Positions 26,265-33,957 of a stretch of 64,000 nt of DNA are shown piece by piece. The stretch's first letter is position 1. Each line of letters opens with the position of its first letter. The notes beneath the pieces are model-generated. The model saw only the letters and a list, made by a program, of their open reading frames with translations. It searched no databases and was not told the origin of the DNA. The stretch is from JAAZPG01 sp012797375 (GTDB lineage: Bacteria > Acidobacteriota > Aminicenantia > Aminicenantales > UBA4085): assembly GCA_937868205.1 (NCBI GenBank), contig CALMMC010000124.1, positions 1 through 64,000 on the forward strand. The letters run 5' to 3'. A program made the translations under genes and the position numbers.

Positions 26265-28088
26265 ATGCCGGCAGAAGGATCCCTCGCTTCCATTCTCGCC
26301 CGTCACCGCCGGGACCGGACCCGCTTGATCGACATCCTCCGGGAAGTTCAGGCTAAAAACGGGCATATTTCGCCCGAAGCCGCGGCCGAAATCGCCGCCG
26401 GCCTGGGGCTCTCCACGGTGGAGGTCGAAGGGGCGGCCACGTTCTATCATTTCTTTTCCGCCCGTCCCGCCGGGACCTACGCCGTTTATCTCAACGACAA
26501 CATCGTCTCGGTCATGAAGGGCCGGGCGGCTGTCGCCTCGGCTTTTGAAAAAGCGGCCGGATGCCGGTTCGGTGAAACAACGCCCGACGGCCGGATCGGG
26601 CTTTACCGGACCTCCTGCATCGGGATGAATGATCAGGAGCCCGCGGCTCTCATCAACGGCGTTGTGTTCACGAAATTGACGCCGGCCAAGGTGAAGCTGA
26701 TCGTCGAAGGGATGAACGCGGGCATGAACGTCCGGGCGATGATCGCCGCGACGGGGGATGGGGCCAACGCCGCCAAGCTCGTCCGGGCGATGGTCAAAAA
26801 CAACATCCGCAAGGAAGGCCCGGTCATCCTCGCTTCCTTCCGGTCCGGCGCGGCCGTCAAGAAAGCGGTGAAAATCACGCCCGAGGGCGTCATCGCCGAA
26901 GTCAAGAAAGCCAACCTGCTGGGCCGCGGGGGGGCGGGATTCCCGACGGGATTGAAATGGGAGTTCTGCCGGCGGGAAAAGGGAGAGAATCACTACGTCG
27001 TCTGCAACGCCGACGAAGGCGAACCCGGGACATTCAAGGACCGGGTCATCCTGACCGAGCGCCCCCATCTCTTGTTCGAGGGCATGACCGTGGCCGGCTA
27101 CGCGGTCGGGGCCCGGAAAGGCCTCCTCTACCTCCGGGGCGAATACGCCTACCTCGCGCCGTATCTCGAAAACATCCTGGCCGGGCTCCGCAAGAAAAAT
27201 CTCCTGGGGAAAAGGATCGCCGGCAAGGCGGGCTTCTCCTTCGACATCGAGATCAAGCTCGGGGCTGGAGCGTACGTCTGCGGCGAGGAATCGGCTCTCC
27301 TCCAATCCGCCCAGGGCGAGCGGGGCGAACCGCGCGACCGGCCCCCCTTCCCCGTCCAATCCGGCTTCCTGTTCCAGCCGACCACGGTCAACAACGTGGA
27401 AACGCTGTGCGCGGCCGCCCGCATCATCGAGAAGGGAGCGGACTGGTTCAAGGCGATGGGAACGCCCCGTTCGGCCGGAACCAAGGTTCTGAGCGTGTCG
27501 GGCGACTGCAAGAAGCCCGGCGTCTATGAAGTGCCGTTCGGCCTGACCGTTCGCCGGCTTCTCGAAATGGCCGGAGGCCCCGACGCCCAGGCTGTTCAGA
27601 TCGGCGGTCCTTCGGGCGCTTGCATCTCCCGGGGACAACTGGAACGGGCGATCGCCTTCGAGGATTTGGCCACGGGAGGGTCGATCATCGTCATCGGGCC
27701 AGGCCGGGATCTTTTCGAAGTCATCCGCAATTTCATGGAGTTCTTCGTCGAGGAGTCCTGCGGCTGGTGCGTCCCGTGTCGGGCGGGCAACCCTCTCCTC
27801 CTGCGCAAGCTCGAAAAGATCATGTCGGGCAAGGGAACCCCGGCGGATATCATCGAAATCGAATCCTGGGGCCGGATCATCAAAGCCATGAGCCGGTGCG
27901 GCCTCGGACAGACCTCGCCCAACCCGATCCTGACCACCATCCAGAACTTCCGGGAGATGTACGAATCCAAAGTCGAGCGGGGCCGCGACTTCCTGCCCGA
28001 ATTCGATCTGGCCGAAGCCGTCAAGGAAGCGTCGGCCGTCACCGGCCAGGTTTTCGCCGCTTCGGACACGGAGCAATCCCATGAGTAA
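26265..28088 (+). CDS. hoxF: NAD-reducing [NiFe] hydrogenase, diaphorase subunit HoxF (NuoE-NuoF fusion)
   Basis: 607 aa, as in Cupriavidus-type soluble hydrogenases. Residues 1-150 are NuoE/thioredoxin-like; residues 190-590 are NuoF-like with the FMN loop GRGGAGFPTGLKW, the NAD/FMN motif CNADEGEPGTFKDR, GAYVCGEESAL, and the 4Fe-4S motif ESCGWCVPCR plus a fourth Cys in SRCGLG. In the N-terminal domain three of the four usual 2Fe-2S cysteines are replaced; only C in TSCIGMND remains. It passes electrons between NAD(H) and HoxU. The stop overlaps hoxU by 8 bases. Confidence 0.93.
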   Translation: MPAEGSLASILARHRRDRTRLIDILREVQAKNGHISPEAAAEIAAGLGLSTVEVEGAATFYHFFSARPAGTYAVYLNDNIVSVMKGRAAVASAFEKAAGCRFGETTPDGRIGLYRTSCIGMNDQEPAALINGVVFTKLTPAKVKLIVEGMNAGMNVRAMIAATGDGANAAKLVRAMVKNNIRKEGPVILASFRSGAAVKKAVKITPEGVIAEVKKANLLGRGGAGFPTGLKWEFCRREKGENHYVVCNADEGEPGTFKDRVILTERPHLLFEGMTVAGYAVGARKGLLYLRGEYAYLAPYLENILAGLRKKNLLGKRIAGKAGFSFDIEIKLGAGAYVCGEESALLQSAQGERGEPRDRPPFPVQSGFLFQPTTVNNVETLCAAARIIEKGADWFKAMGTPRSAGTKVLSVSGDCKKPGVYEVPFGLTVRRLLEMAGGPDAQAVQIGGPSGACISRGQLERAIAFEDLATGGSIIVIGPGRDLFEVIRNFMEFFVEESCGWCVPCRAGNPLLLRKLEKIMSGKGTPADIIEIESWGRIIKAMSRCGLGQTSPNPILTTIQNFREMYESKVERGRDFLPEFDLAEAVKEASAVTGQVFAASDTEQSHE

Positions 28089-28794
28089 GCCCAAAGCTCG
28101 GATTTCATTCACCGTCGACGGCAAGAAATGCTCGGCGGCGCCCGGCCAGACCATTCTTCAGGCGGCTAAAGACAACGGGATCTACATCCCGGCCCTCTGC
28201 CGCTGGGAGGGATTTAAGCCGGCCGGCGCCTGCCGCGTCTGCACCGTCCGCGTCGGCGGCCGCTACATGGCCGCCTGCACCCAGCCGGTGACGGACGGGA
28301 TGGCTGTCGAAAACGACGTCCCGGACCTCCAGGACATGCGGAAGGCCCTGATCGAGATGCTCTTCGTCGAGGGCAACCACATGTGCCCGACCTGCGAAAA
28401 AAGCGGCAACTGCGAGCTTCAAGCCCTGGCGTACCGCTTTTTGATGCTCGTCCCCCGGTTTCCTTTCCAGTTCCCGGCCCGCCGCGTCGAACCCGCCGGG
28501 AAAAAGATCCTTCTCGAGCATAACCGCTGCATCAAATGCCTTCGCTGCGTCCGCGGCGTCCGGACCCGGGACAACAAGGCCGTCTTTGGGACACTGCGTC
28601 GTTCCCGCGACAAAAAAATCTCCGTGGACCAAGTCCTGGCCTCCGCTTTGACGGACAAACAAGCCCGGCAGGCCATGGACCGGTGCCCGGTCGGCTCCAT
28701 CCTGAAGAAGGAAGTCGGCTTCGCCGTCCCCATCGGCCGGCGGAAGTACGACAAGGAACCAATCGGCAGCGACGTCGAAAAAGCCCGCGGCTGA
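28081..28794 (+). CDS. hoxU: NAD-reducing hydrogenase, electron-transfer subunit HoxU
   Basis: 237 aa. A plant-type 2Fe-2S domain (IPALCRWEGFKPAGACRVC), the His/Cys 4Fe-4S motif HMCPTCEKSGNCELQ as in NuoG, and a further cluster CIKCLRC with a distal Cys in MDRCPVGS. It connects HoxF to the hydrogenase module HoxYH in the cytoplasm. Ten bases separate it from hoxY. Confidence 0.94.
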   Translation: MSKPKARISFTVDGKKCSAAPGQTILQAAKDNGIYIPALCRWEGFKPAGACRVCTVRVGGRYMAACTQPVTDGMAVENDVPDLQDMRKALIEMLFVEGNHMCPTCEKSGNCELQALAYRFLMLVPRFPFQFPARRVEPAGKKILLEHNRCIKCLRCVRGVRTRDNKAVFGTLRRSRDKKISVDQVLASALTDKQARQAMDRCPVGSILKKEVGFAVPIGRRKYDKEPIGSDVEKARG

Positions 28795-28804
28795 GGAGAA
28801 TTCC

Positions 28805-29353
28805 ATGAGCAAACCCGTCGTCGCCACGGCCTCGCTGGCCGGATGCTTCGGCTGCCACATGTCTTTTTTGGACATCGACGAGCGGATTCTCACTCTCATC
28901 GACCTCGTCGAGTTCAACAAATCCCCCATCGACGACATCAAGACATTCACCAAACCCGTGGACATCGGGATCATCGAGGGCGGATGCTGCAACAGCGAAA
29001 ACGTCGAAGTGCTCCGCGAGTTCCGAAAGCACTGCCAGGTCCTGATTTCTCTCGGGGAATGCGCCATCATGGGCGGTCTTCCGGCGATGCGGAACGCCAT
29101 CCCGGTCCGCGAATGCCTGGAGGAAGCCTATTTCCACTCGCCGACGATCGATCCGTCCGAGCCGAAAATCATGCCCGGCGACGAAGACCTCCCGATCATC
29201 CTGGACAAAGTCCTTCCCCTTCATGAAATCGTGAAGATCGACGCCTTCCTTCCGGGCTGCCCCCCTTCGGCCGACTTGATCTGGAAGGCCCTGACCTCGC
29301 TGCTCGAGGGCAAGCCGCTCGATCTGAGCTACAACCTCGTCAAGTTCGACTGA
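28805..29353 (+). CDS. hoxY: NAD-reducing hydrogenase, small subunit HoxY
   Basis: 182 aa. GCFGCHMSF, GCCNSENVEV, SLGECAIMGG and LPGCPPSAD supply the cysteines for the proximal 4Fe-4S cluster. No signal peptide or TAT motif, so the enzyme is soluble and cytoplasmic, as expected of group 3d hydrogenases. Confidence 0.95.
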   Translation: MSKPVVATASLAGCFGCHMSFLDIDERILTLIDLVEFNKSPIDDIKTFTKPVDIGIIEGGCCNSENVEVLREFRKHCQVLISLGECAIMGGLPAMRNAIPVRECLEEAYFHSPTIDPSEPKIMPGDEDLPIILDKVLPLHEIVKIDAFLPGCPPSADLIWKALTSLLEGKPLDLSYNLVKFD

Positions 29354-29363
29354 GAGGAACACC

Positions 29364-30812
29364 ATGGCGCGCAAAATCGTCATCGAACCCGTCACCCGAG
29401 TCGAAGGCCACGGCAAGGTCACGATCCGCCTCGACGACCGGAACAACGTCGCTTCGAGCCGGCTTCACATCGTCGAGTTCCGCGGCTTCGAGCGCTTCGT
29501 CCAGGGCCGGCCGTACTGGGAAGCGCCGGTCCTCGTCCAGCGGCTCTGCGGCATCTGCCCCGTCAGCCATCACTTGGCCGCGGCCAAGGCGATGGACCAG
29601 GTCATCGGCGTGGAGGCCGACGGTCTCTCGCCCACGGCCGAAAAGATGCGGCGGCTCATGCATTACGGACAGATGTTCCAGTCCCACGCGCTTCACTTTT
29701 TCCACCTGGCCGCGCCCGACCTGCTCTTTGGAGCCGACGCCGATCCGGCCGTCCGCAACGTCATCGGCATCGCTCTGACGAATAAGGAGCTGGCCACCCG
29801 GGCCGTGCTGCTTCGGAAGTTCGGCCAGGAAGTCATCCTGGCCACGGCCGGAAAGAAAATCCACGGAACCGGGGCCGTTCCCGGCGGAATCAACAAGAAC
29901 CTGTCCATCGAGGAGCGGGACGCCCTTCTCCAAGGAGCCGGCGCCCCCGCCATCGAGACGATGATCGATTGGGCCGAGGAGGCCGTCGAGTTCCTCAAGG
30001 ACTACCACGCCAAAAACCGGGCCCTCATGGACGGCTTCGCCGCCTTTCCTTCGAATCACCTCGGCCTCGTCGGCCGGGACGGCGCCCTCGATTTCTACCA
30101 TGGGGCGATGCGGGCCGTGGACGCCGGGGGAAAACGAATCCTCGACGACGTCGACTACCGGGACTACCTGAAATATATCGCCGAGGAAGTCCGGACCTGG
30201 TCCTACATGAAGTTCCCCTACCTGAAATCCCTCGGCAAGGCTGAAGGCTGGTACCGGGTCGGGCCCCTAGCCCGGCTCAACGTCTGCGACTTCATCCCGA
30301 CGCCGCGGGCCCAGAAGCAGTTCGAGGCCTTCCGGGCGTATACCGGCGGCAAGCCCAACAACATGTCCCTCCATATGCATTGGGCCCGGCTGATCGAGCT
30401 TCTCCACAGCGGCGAAGTCATCCGGGAGCTCCTCCTCGACCCGGACCTGCAGAAAACCGAACTCGTCCGCAAAGGCAGGAAACGGGGCGAGGGAGTGGGC
30501 CTCGTGGAAGCCCCCCGGGGGACGCTGTTCCACCACTACCGGGTGGACGAAAACGATCAAATCTCCATGGCCAACCTGATCGTCTCGACGACCAACAACA
30601 ACGAGCCCATGAACCGGGCCGTCCACTGGGTGGCCATGAACGTCCTCAGCGGGAAAAGGGATATCACCGAGGGCATGCTCAACCGGGTTGAGATCGCGAT
30701 CCGGGCCTATGATCCCTGTCTGTCCTGCGCCACCCACGCGCTCGGCCGGATGCCCCTGGCCGTCGAGCTTTACGACACGGGCGGAAACCTGATCGACCGC
30801 AAGGCGCGGTGA
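29364..30812 (+). CDS. hoxH: NAD-reducing hydrogenase, large [NiFe] subunit HoxH
   Basis: 482 aa. The two nickel-binding motifs are intact: L1 RLCGICPVSHH and L2 DPCLSCATHA. The group 3d character shows in the HHLAAAKAMDQVIG context. A 24-residue tail after the last His (ALGRMPLAVELYDTGG...) is the peptide that the maturation protease removes after nickel insertion. The protease gene overlaps its stop (GTGA). Confidence 0.96.
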   Translation: MARKIVIEPVTRVEGHGKVTIRLDDRNNVASSRLHIVEFRGFERFVQGRPYWEAPVLVQRLCGICPVSHHLAAAKAMDQVIGVEADGLSPTAEKMRRLMHYGQMFQSHALHFFHLAAPDLLFGADADPAVRNVIGIALTNKELATRAVLLRKFGQEVILATAGKKIHGTGAVPGGINKNLSIEERDALLQGAGAPAIETMIDWAEEAVEFLKDYHAKNRALMDGFAAFPSNHLGLVGRDGALDFYHGAMRAVDAGGKRILDDVDYRDYLKYIAEEVRTWSYMKFPYLKSLGKAEGWYRVGPLARLNVCDFIPTPRAQKQFEAFRAYTGGKPNNMSLHMHWARLIELLHSGEVIRELLLDPDLQKTELVRKGRKRGEGVGLVEAPRGTLFHHYRVDENDQISMANLIVSTTNNNEPMNRAVHWVAMNVLSGKRDITEGMLNRVEIAIRAYDPCLSCATHALGRMPLAVELYDTGGNLIDRKAR

Positions 30813-31288
30813 AGACGCTTCTTATCGGGATCGGCAATCCCGGCCGGGGAGATGACGGACTCGGCCCGGCCCTCGTCGAGCGGTTGACGGGAAACCGCCC
30901 GCCAGAGAGGACCGTCATCCCCGCCGCCGGCGGATCGGTTGACGCCTACTGGACATACCAGCTCAACATCGAGGACGCTTCCCTTCTTCGGGAATACGGC
31001 CGCGTCGTTTTCGCCGACGCGGCCGTCGACGCGGCGGCCCCGGCCGAGCTTCTCCCCCTGGACCCGGCGGCTTCGATCGCCTTCACCAGCCACGAGATGT
31101 CCCCGGCCTCGGTCCTGGCCCTGGCCGAGGAACTGTACGGCGGATCCCCGGCGGCCCGTCTTCTCCGCATCGGCGGGGCGGAGTGGGGCTTCGTCGAGCG
31201 GCTTTCGGCCGAAGCTGGACGGCATTTGGACGAAGCGGAACGGCTATTCTGGGAATTCGCCGGTCCGGCCCGGACGATCACGCGGTAA
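30809..31288 (+). CDS. hoxW: Hydrogenase maturation protease HoxW-like
   Basis: 159 aa. LLIGIGNPGRGDDGLG is the invariant start of HyaD/HycI-type proteases and includes the nickel-sensing Asp; a second Asp lies in VVFADAAVDA and His in TSHEMSP. It cleaves the HoxH tail. GTG start overlaps hoxH. Its 3' end overlaps the convergent glycosyltransferase gene by 11 bases. Confidence 0.93.
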   Translation: MKTLLIGIGNPGRGDDGLGPALVERLTGNRPPERTVIPAAGGSVDAYWTYQLNIEDASLLREYGRVVFADAAVDAAAPAELLPLDPAASIAFTSHEMSPASVLALAEELYGGSPAARLLRIGGAEWGFVERLSAEAGRHLDEAERLFWEFAGPARTITR

Positions 31289-32696
31289 GATCCAAAAGGT
31301 CCCGGAAAGACCGGGTGGAAATCACTTTATCCGCGATCACGTTCAACAACCCGTTCTTTGAGCAGAAGGCGACCCCGATTCCCGCGGCCTTGACCATGCA
31401 GAGGTCGTTGACGCTGTCGCCGACGGCGATCATGTCGGCCGTCGTGAGGCCGTGTTTCTCCGAAAGATAAACCAAGGCGTTGACCTTGCAGACGGCGTGA
31501 GAGCAGGGGCTCTTTTCGCCGCGGATGAAATAAGACGGGATCCGGACTTCCCCGGTGACCGTCCGGTTTTTAACCTCGAGCTGGTTGGCCAGGGCGAAAT
31601 CGGCCCCGACCTTGTTCCGGATGAAGTCGGCGATCAGGTCGTAGCTGTCCGTGACGAGGCCGACGACATATCCCCTGGATTTCAGGATTTTGATCACCTC
31701 GGCCGCGTCCGGCACGATCTGGAGGCCGTCGGCGATCTCGAAAATCTCTTCCAGCTTCACGTCCTTGAGGAGGGCGGCGATCAGCTTCGTCACCACGAAC
31801 GGCTCGCTGTTGTTCGCCCGGATCTCCTCGAGCTTGGCCCGGAAGCCGAACGCGTCGGCGGCTTTGTTGATGAACCGCTCCAGGAGGAGGGTGTCGTCCA
31901 TATCGAACAAGATCATCTTGTTCAGCTTCTGGATGGAGTCGTTGATCGAGTCCTCCATCTCGTCGCGGATGACGTTGATGGTTTCCAACTCGTCCAGGCT
32001 CAGGATCTTCTTGATCTCGGCCCGCTTCAGGATCGCCTTTGAAACCTCCCGGGACATCTTCCCCAAGGCCTGCCAGGGTTTGGATTTATTGTCGATCCGT
32101 CCGAGGTCGACTTCCATGATCCGGGCGCCCCGGTTGTGGACGTCGATCAGGATGCCGATATCCACGCCGTAGTCGTTCTCGAATTTCAAGCCCTTCAGGA
32201 ATTCCTTCTTGGCCGCGATCATCCCGCTCAACGGCTGGGAATAGCCGGACAGATCGGGGAAGAGAATGCTCAGGAGCGGCTTGGCCACGAGCTCCGTCAC
32301 CCGGCCGGCCTCGCGGCGGAAGGTCCCCTTGGCGAAATCGCACCAGTCCCGGATCACCGGTTCGGACAGCCGGCGGACGATGTCGGTCTCGTAATTGCCG
32401 ATGTCCCCGTCGAGAAAGACGACGACCTCGAATTTCGCCAGATCCAGCCCTTCCCCCATGGAATAGCCCTTGCCCAGAACGGAGCTTTTAATCACGGCGG
32501 CGCCGCTTTTTTCCGCCTCGGCGACGGTCTGGTCGACCGAGTTGTCGTCGACGACGATCACTTCCCCGACGGTCTTGTCCTTCTTCGCCAGCCGGACGAC
32601 TTGGCCGATGGTTTTTTCCTCGTTGAGGACGGGGATGACGACGCTGACCCGTTTCCGGGGAAGGAATCCGAGCCGTGTCCAAAGTTTTTTAAACAT
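31278..32696 (-). CDS. GpgS-like glycosyltransferase fused to a HAD phosphatase
   Basis: 472 aa. Residues 1-235: GT2/GT81 fold with VVIPVLNEEKTIGQV, VVDDNSVDQT, DGDI metal site, and a stretch (GRVTELVAKPLLSILFPDL, YGVDIGILIDV, VDLG) close to glucosyl-3-phosphoglycerate synthase. Residues 262-472: SerB-like HAD phosphatase with FDMDDTLL, VTDSYD and VGDSVNDLCM. One chain could therefore make the phosphorylated and then the free form of glucosylglycerate, a compatible solute; mannosyl transfer is an alternative. It sits between the hydrogenase and hyp genes with no clear link to them. Confidence 0.85.
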   Translation of the reverse strand: MFKKLWTRLGFLPRKRVSVVIPVLNEEKTIGQVVRLAKKDKTVGEVIVVDDNSVDQTVAEAEKSGAAVIKSSVLGKGYSMGEGLDLAKFEVVVFLDGDIGNYETDIVRRLSEPVIRDWCDFAKGTFRREAGRVTELVAKPLLSILFPDLSGYSQPLSGMIAAKKEFLKGLKFENDYGVDIGILIDVHNRGARIMEVDLGRIDNKSKPWQALGKMSREVSKAILKRAEIKKILSLDELETINVIRDEMEDSINDSIQKLNKMILFDMDDTLLLERFINKAADAFGFRAKLEEIRANNSEPFVVTKLIAALLKDVKLEEIFEIADGLQIVPDAAEVIKILKSRGYVVGLVTDSYDLIADFIRNKVGADFALANQLEVKNRTVTGEVRIPSYFIRGEKSPCSHAVCKVNALVYLSEKHGLTTADMIAVGDSVNDLCMVKAAGIGVAFCSKNGLLNVIADKVISTRSFRDLLDLTA

Positions 32697-32730
32697 TTCG
32701 TATCCGACGCCGCTCCGCCCCTCGGGCGGA

Positions 32731-32775
32731 AAATCCCTTTTTTTTCATGATAGGGATTTCATCCGGGAAATGCAA
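32731..32775 (-). promoter_or_regulatory. Promoter with overlapping inverted repeat for the GpgS-HAD gene
   Basis: On the minus strand TTGCAT (32770-32775), 17-base spacer, TATCAT (32747-32752). An inverted repeat AAATCCCT (32731-32738)/AGGGATTT (32752-32759) spans the -10, where a repressor could bind. Confidence 0.55.
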
Positions 32776-32833
32776 CGATTTTCAAAAACGAAGAAATCCA
32801 CTAGAATTCAAAAGGTTTTTTGAATAATGCGGG

Positions 32834-32839
32834 TATAAT
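32834..32839 (+). promoter_or_regulatory. -10 element (TATAAT) for hypB-hypA
   Basis: Exact TATAAT 19 bases before the ATG at 32859, with no convincing -35. Upstream in-frame codons would overlap this element, which favours the later ATG. Confidence 0.5.
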
Positions 32840-32858
32840 AGGGCCGAAAGCGAATCCC

Positions 32859-33527
32859 ATGGCCAAGAAAGACGTCTTCGTCCTCCAAGACATCCTCCTG
32901 TCCAACGCCCAAACCGCCGCGGCCATCCGCCGGGAGCTCGAATCCCGGAAGATTCTGGCCGTCAATCTCCTCAGCTCGCCCGGAGCCGGGAAAACCACGT
33001 TGCTCGAGGCGCTGGCCGAGCGGCTCAAGGGACGGGCCCGGATGGCGGTGATCGAGGGCGATATCGAGACCGAGCGCGACGCCGAGCGGATCCGAGCCCG
33101 GGGAATCCCGGCGTGGCAGATCACCACGGGCGGCGCCTGCCATCTCGAGGCGAAGATGATCGGCAAGGTTCTGCCGGACATCCCGACCGACATCGACTTC
33201 TTGTTCATCGAAAACGTCGGCAATCTCGTTTGCCCGGCCGGTTACGATCTTGGAGAACGGCTCCGCGTGGTTCTTCTTTCCGCCCCCGAGGGAGACGACA
33301 AGCCGAAAAAATATCCTCTGGCCTTCGTCACGGCCGATGTCCTCCTCCTCTCCAAGTCCGACCTTCGCCCCTTCCTTCCTTTCGACGCGGAGAAGGCCCA
33401 GGCCGAAGCCTTGGCCCTCAATCCGAAGCTCCGGGTGTTCATCATCTCGGCCGTCAGCGGCCAGGGGCTGGACGATCTTGTCGACTTTCTTTTCCGCGCC
33501 CGGGAGGAGATCGCCTCCCGTGCATGA
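32859..33527 (+). CDS. hypB: Hydrogenase nickel-incorporation GTPase HypB
   Basis: 222 aa. SSPGAGKTTLLEAL (Walker A), VIEGDIETERDAERI, TTGGACHLEAKM and FIENVGNLVCPAGYDLGE are HypB signatures. It lacks the His-rich N-terminal nickel store found in some species and the CxxCGC motif. It delivers nickel with HypA to the hydrogenase large subunit, here HoxH. Confidence 0.96.
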   Translation: MAKKDVFVLQDILLSNAQTAAAIRRELESRKILAVNLLSSPGAGKTTLLEALAERLKGRARMAVIEGDIETERDAERIRARGIPAWQITTGGACHLEAKMIGKVLPDIPTDIDFLFIENVGNLVCPAGYDLGERLRVVLLSAPEGDDKPKKYPLAFVTADVLLLSKSDLRPFLPFDAEKAQAEALALNPKLRVFIISAVSGQGLDDLVDFLFRAREEIASRA

Positions 33528-33885
33528 GCTTTCTCTGGTGGCCTCGATGTTCGAGACCCTCCTCGAACAAGCCCGCCTTCATAAGGCCCGCCGCATCACC
33601 GGAGTGAGGATCCAGGTCGGGGCCCTGGCCGGAGTGGTTCCCGAGCTTCTCGAAAGCGCGTTCGACTCGTATAAGAAGGGGACGATCGCCGACGGAGCGG
33701 TTTTGACCATCGTCAAGCCGCCGTTTACCATCCGCTGCCGTGCCTGCGGCGACGAAACCGTCCGGGAAGACTTTGCCCTGGCCTGCCCCGCCTGCGCCTC
33801 CACCGACCTCGAGATCGTTCACGGGATGGAGCTGGTCCTCGAAAAAATCGAGATGGAGACGGACGACCCGCTTCCGGCGCCTTAG
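33520..33885 (+). CDS. hypA: Hydrogenase nickel-incorporation protein HypA
   Basis: 121 aa from a GTG at 33520 that overlaps hypB by 8 bases. The N-terminal (M)HELSL holds the nickel-binding His2; zinc-binding pairs CRAC and CPAC follow. The other maturation genes (hypC, D, E, F) are not in this window. Confidence 0.95.
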   Translation: MHELSLVASMFETLLEQARLHKARRITGVRIQVGALAGVVPELLESAFDSYKKGTIADGAVLTIVKPPFTIRCRACGDETVREDFALACPACASTDLEIVHGMELVLEKIEMETDDPLPAP

Positions 33886-33957
33886 ACGACGATGGCGCCG
33901 GAGGCCCCTCGGCGGCTTCCGGCCGGATAAAACATCCCGTTTCGCGAGAGACGTCGA

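Noticed and set aside
26142..28154. 670-codon minus-strand frame opposite hoxF
   Set aside because: Shadow frame; hoxF carries complete FMN, NAD and Fe-S motifs.
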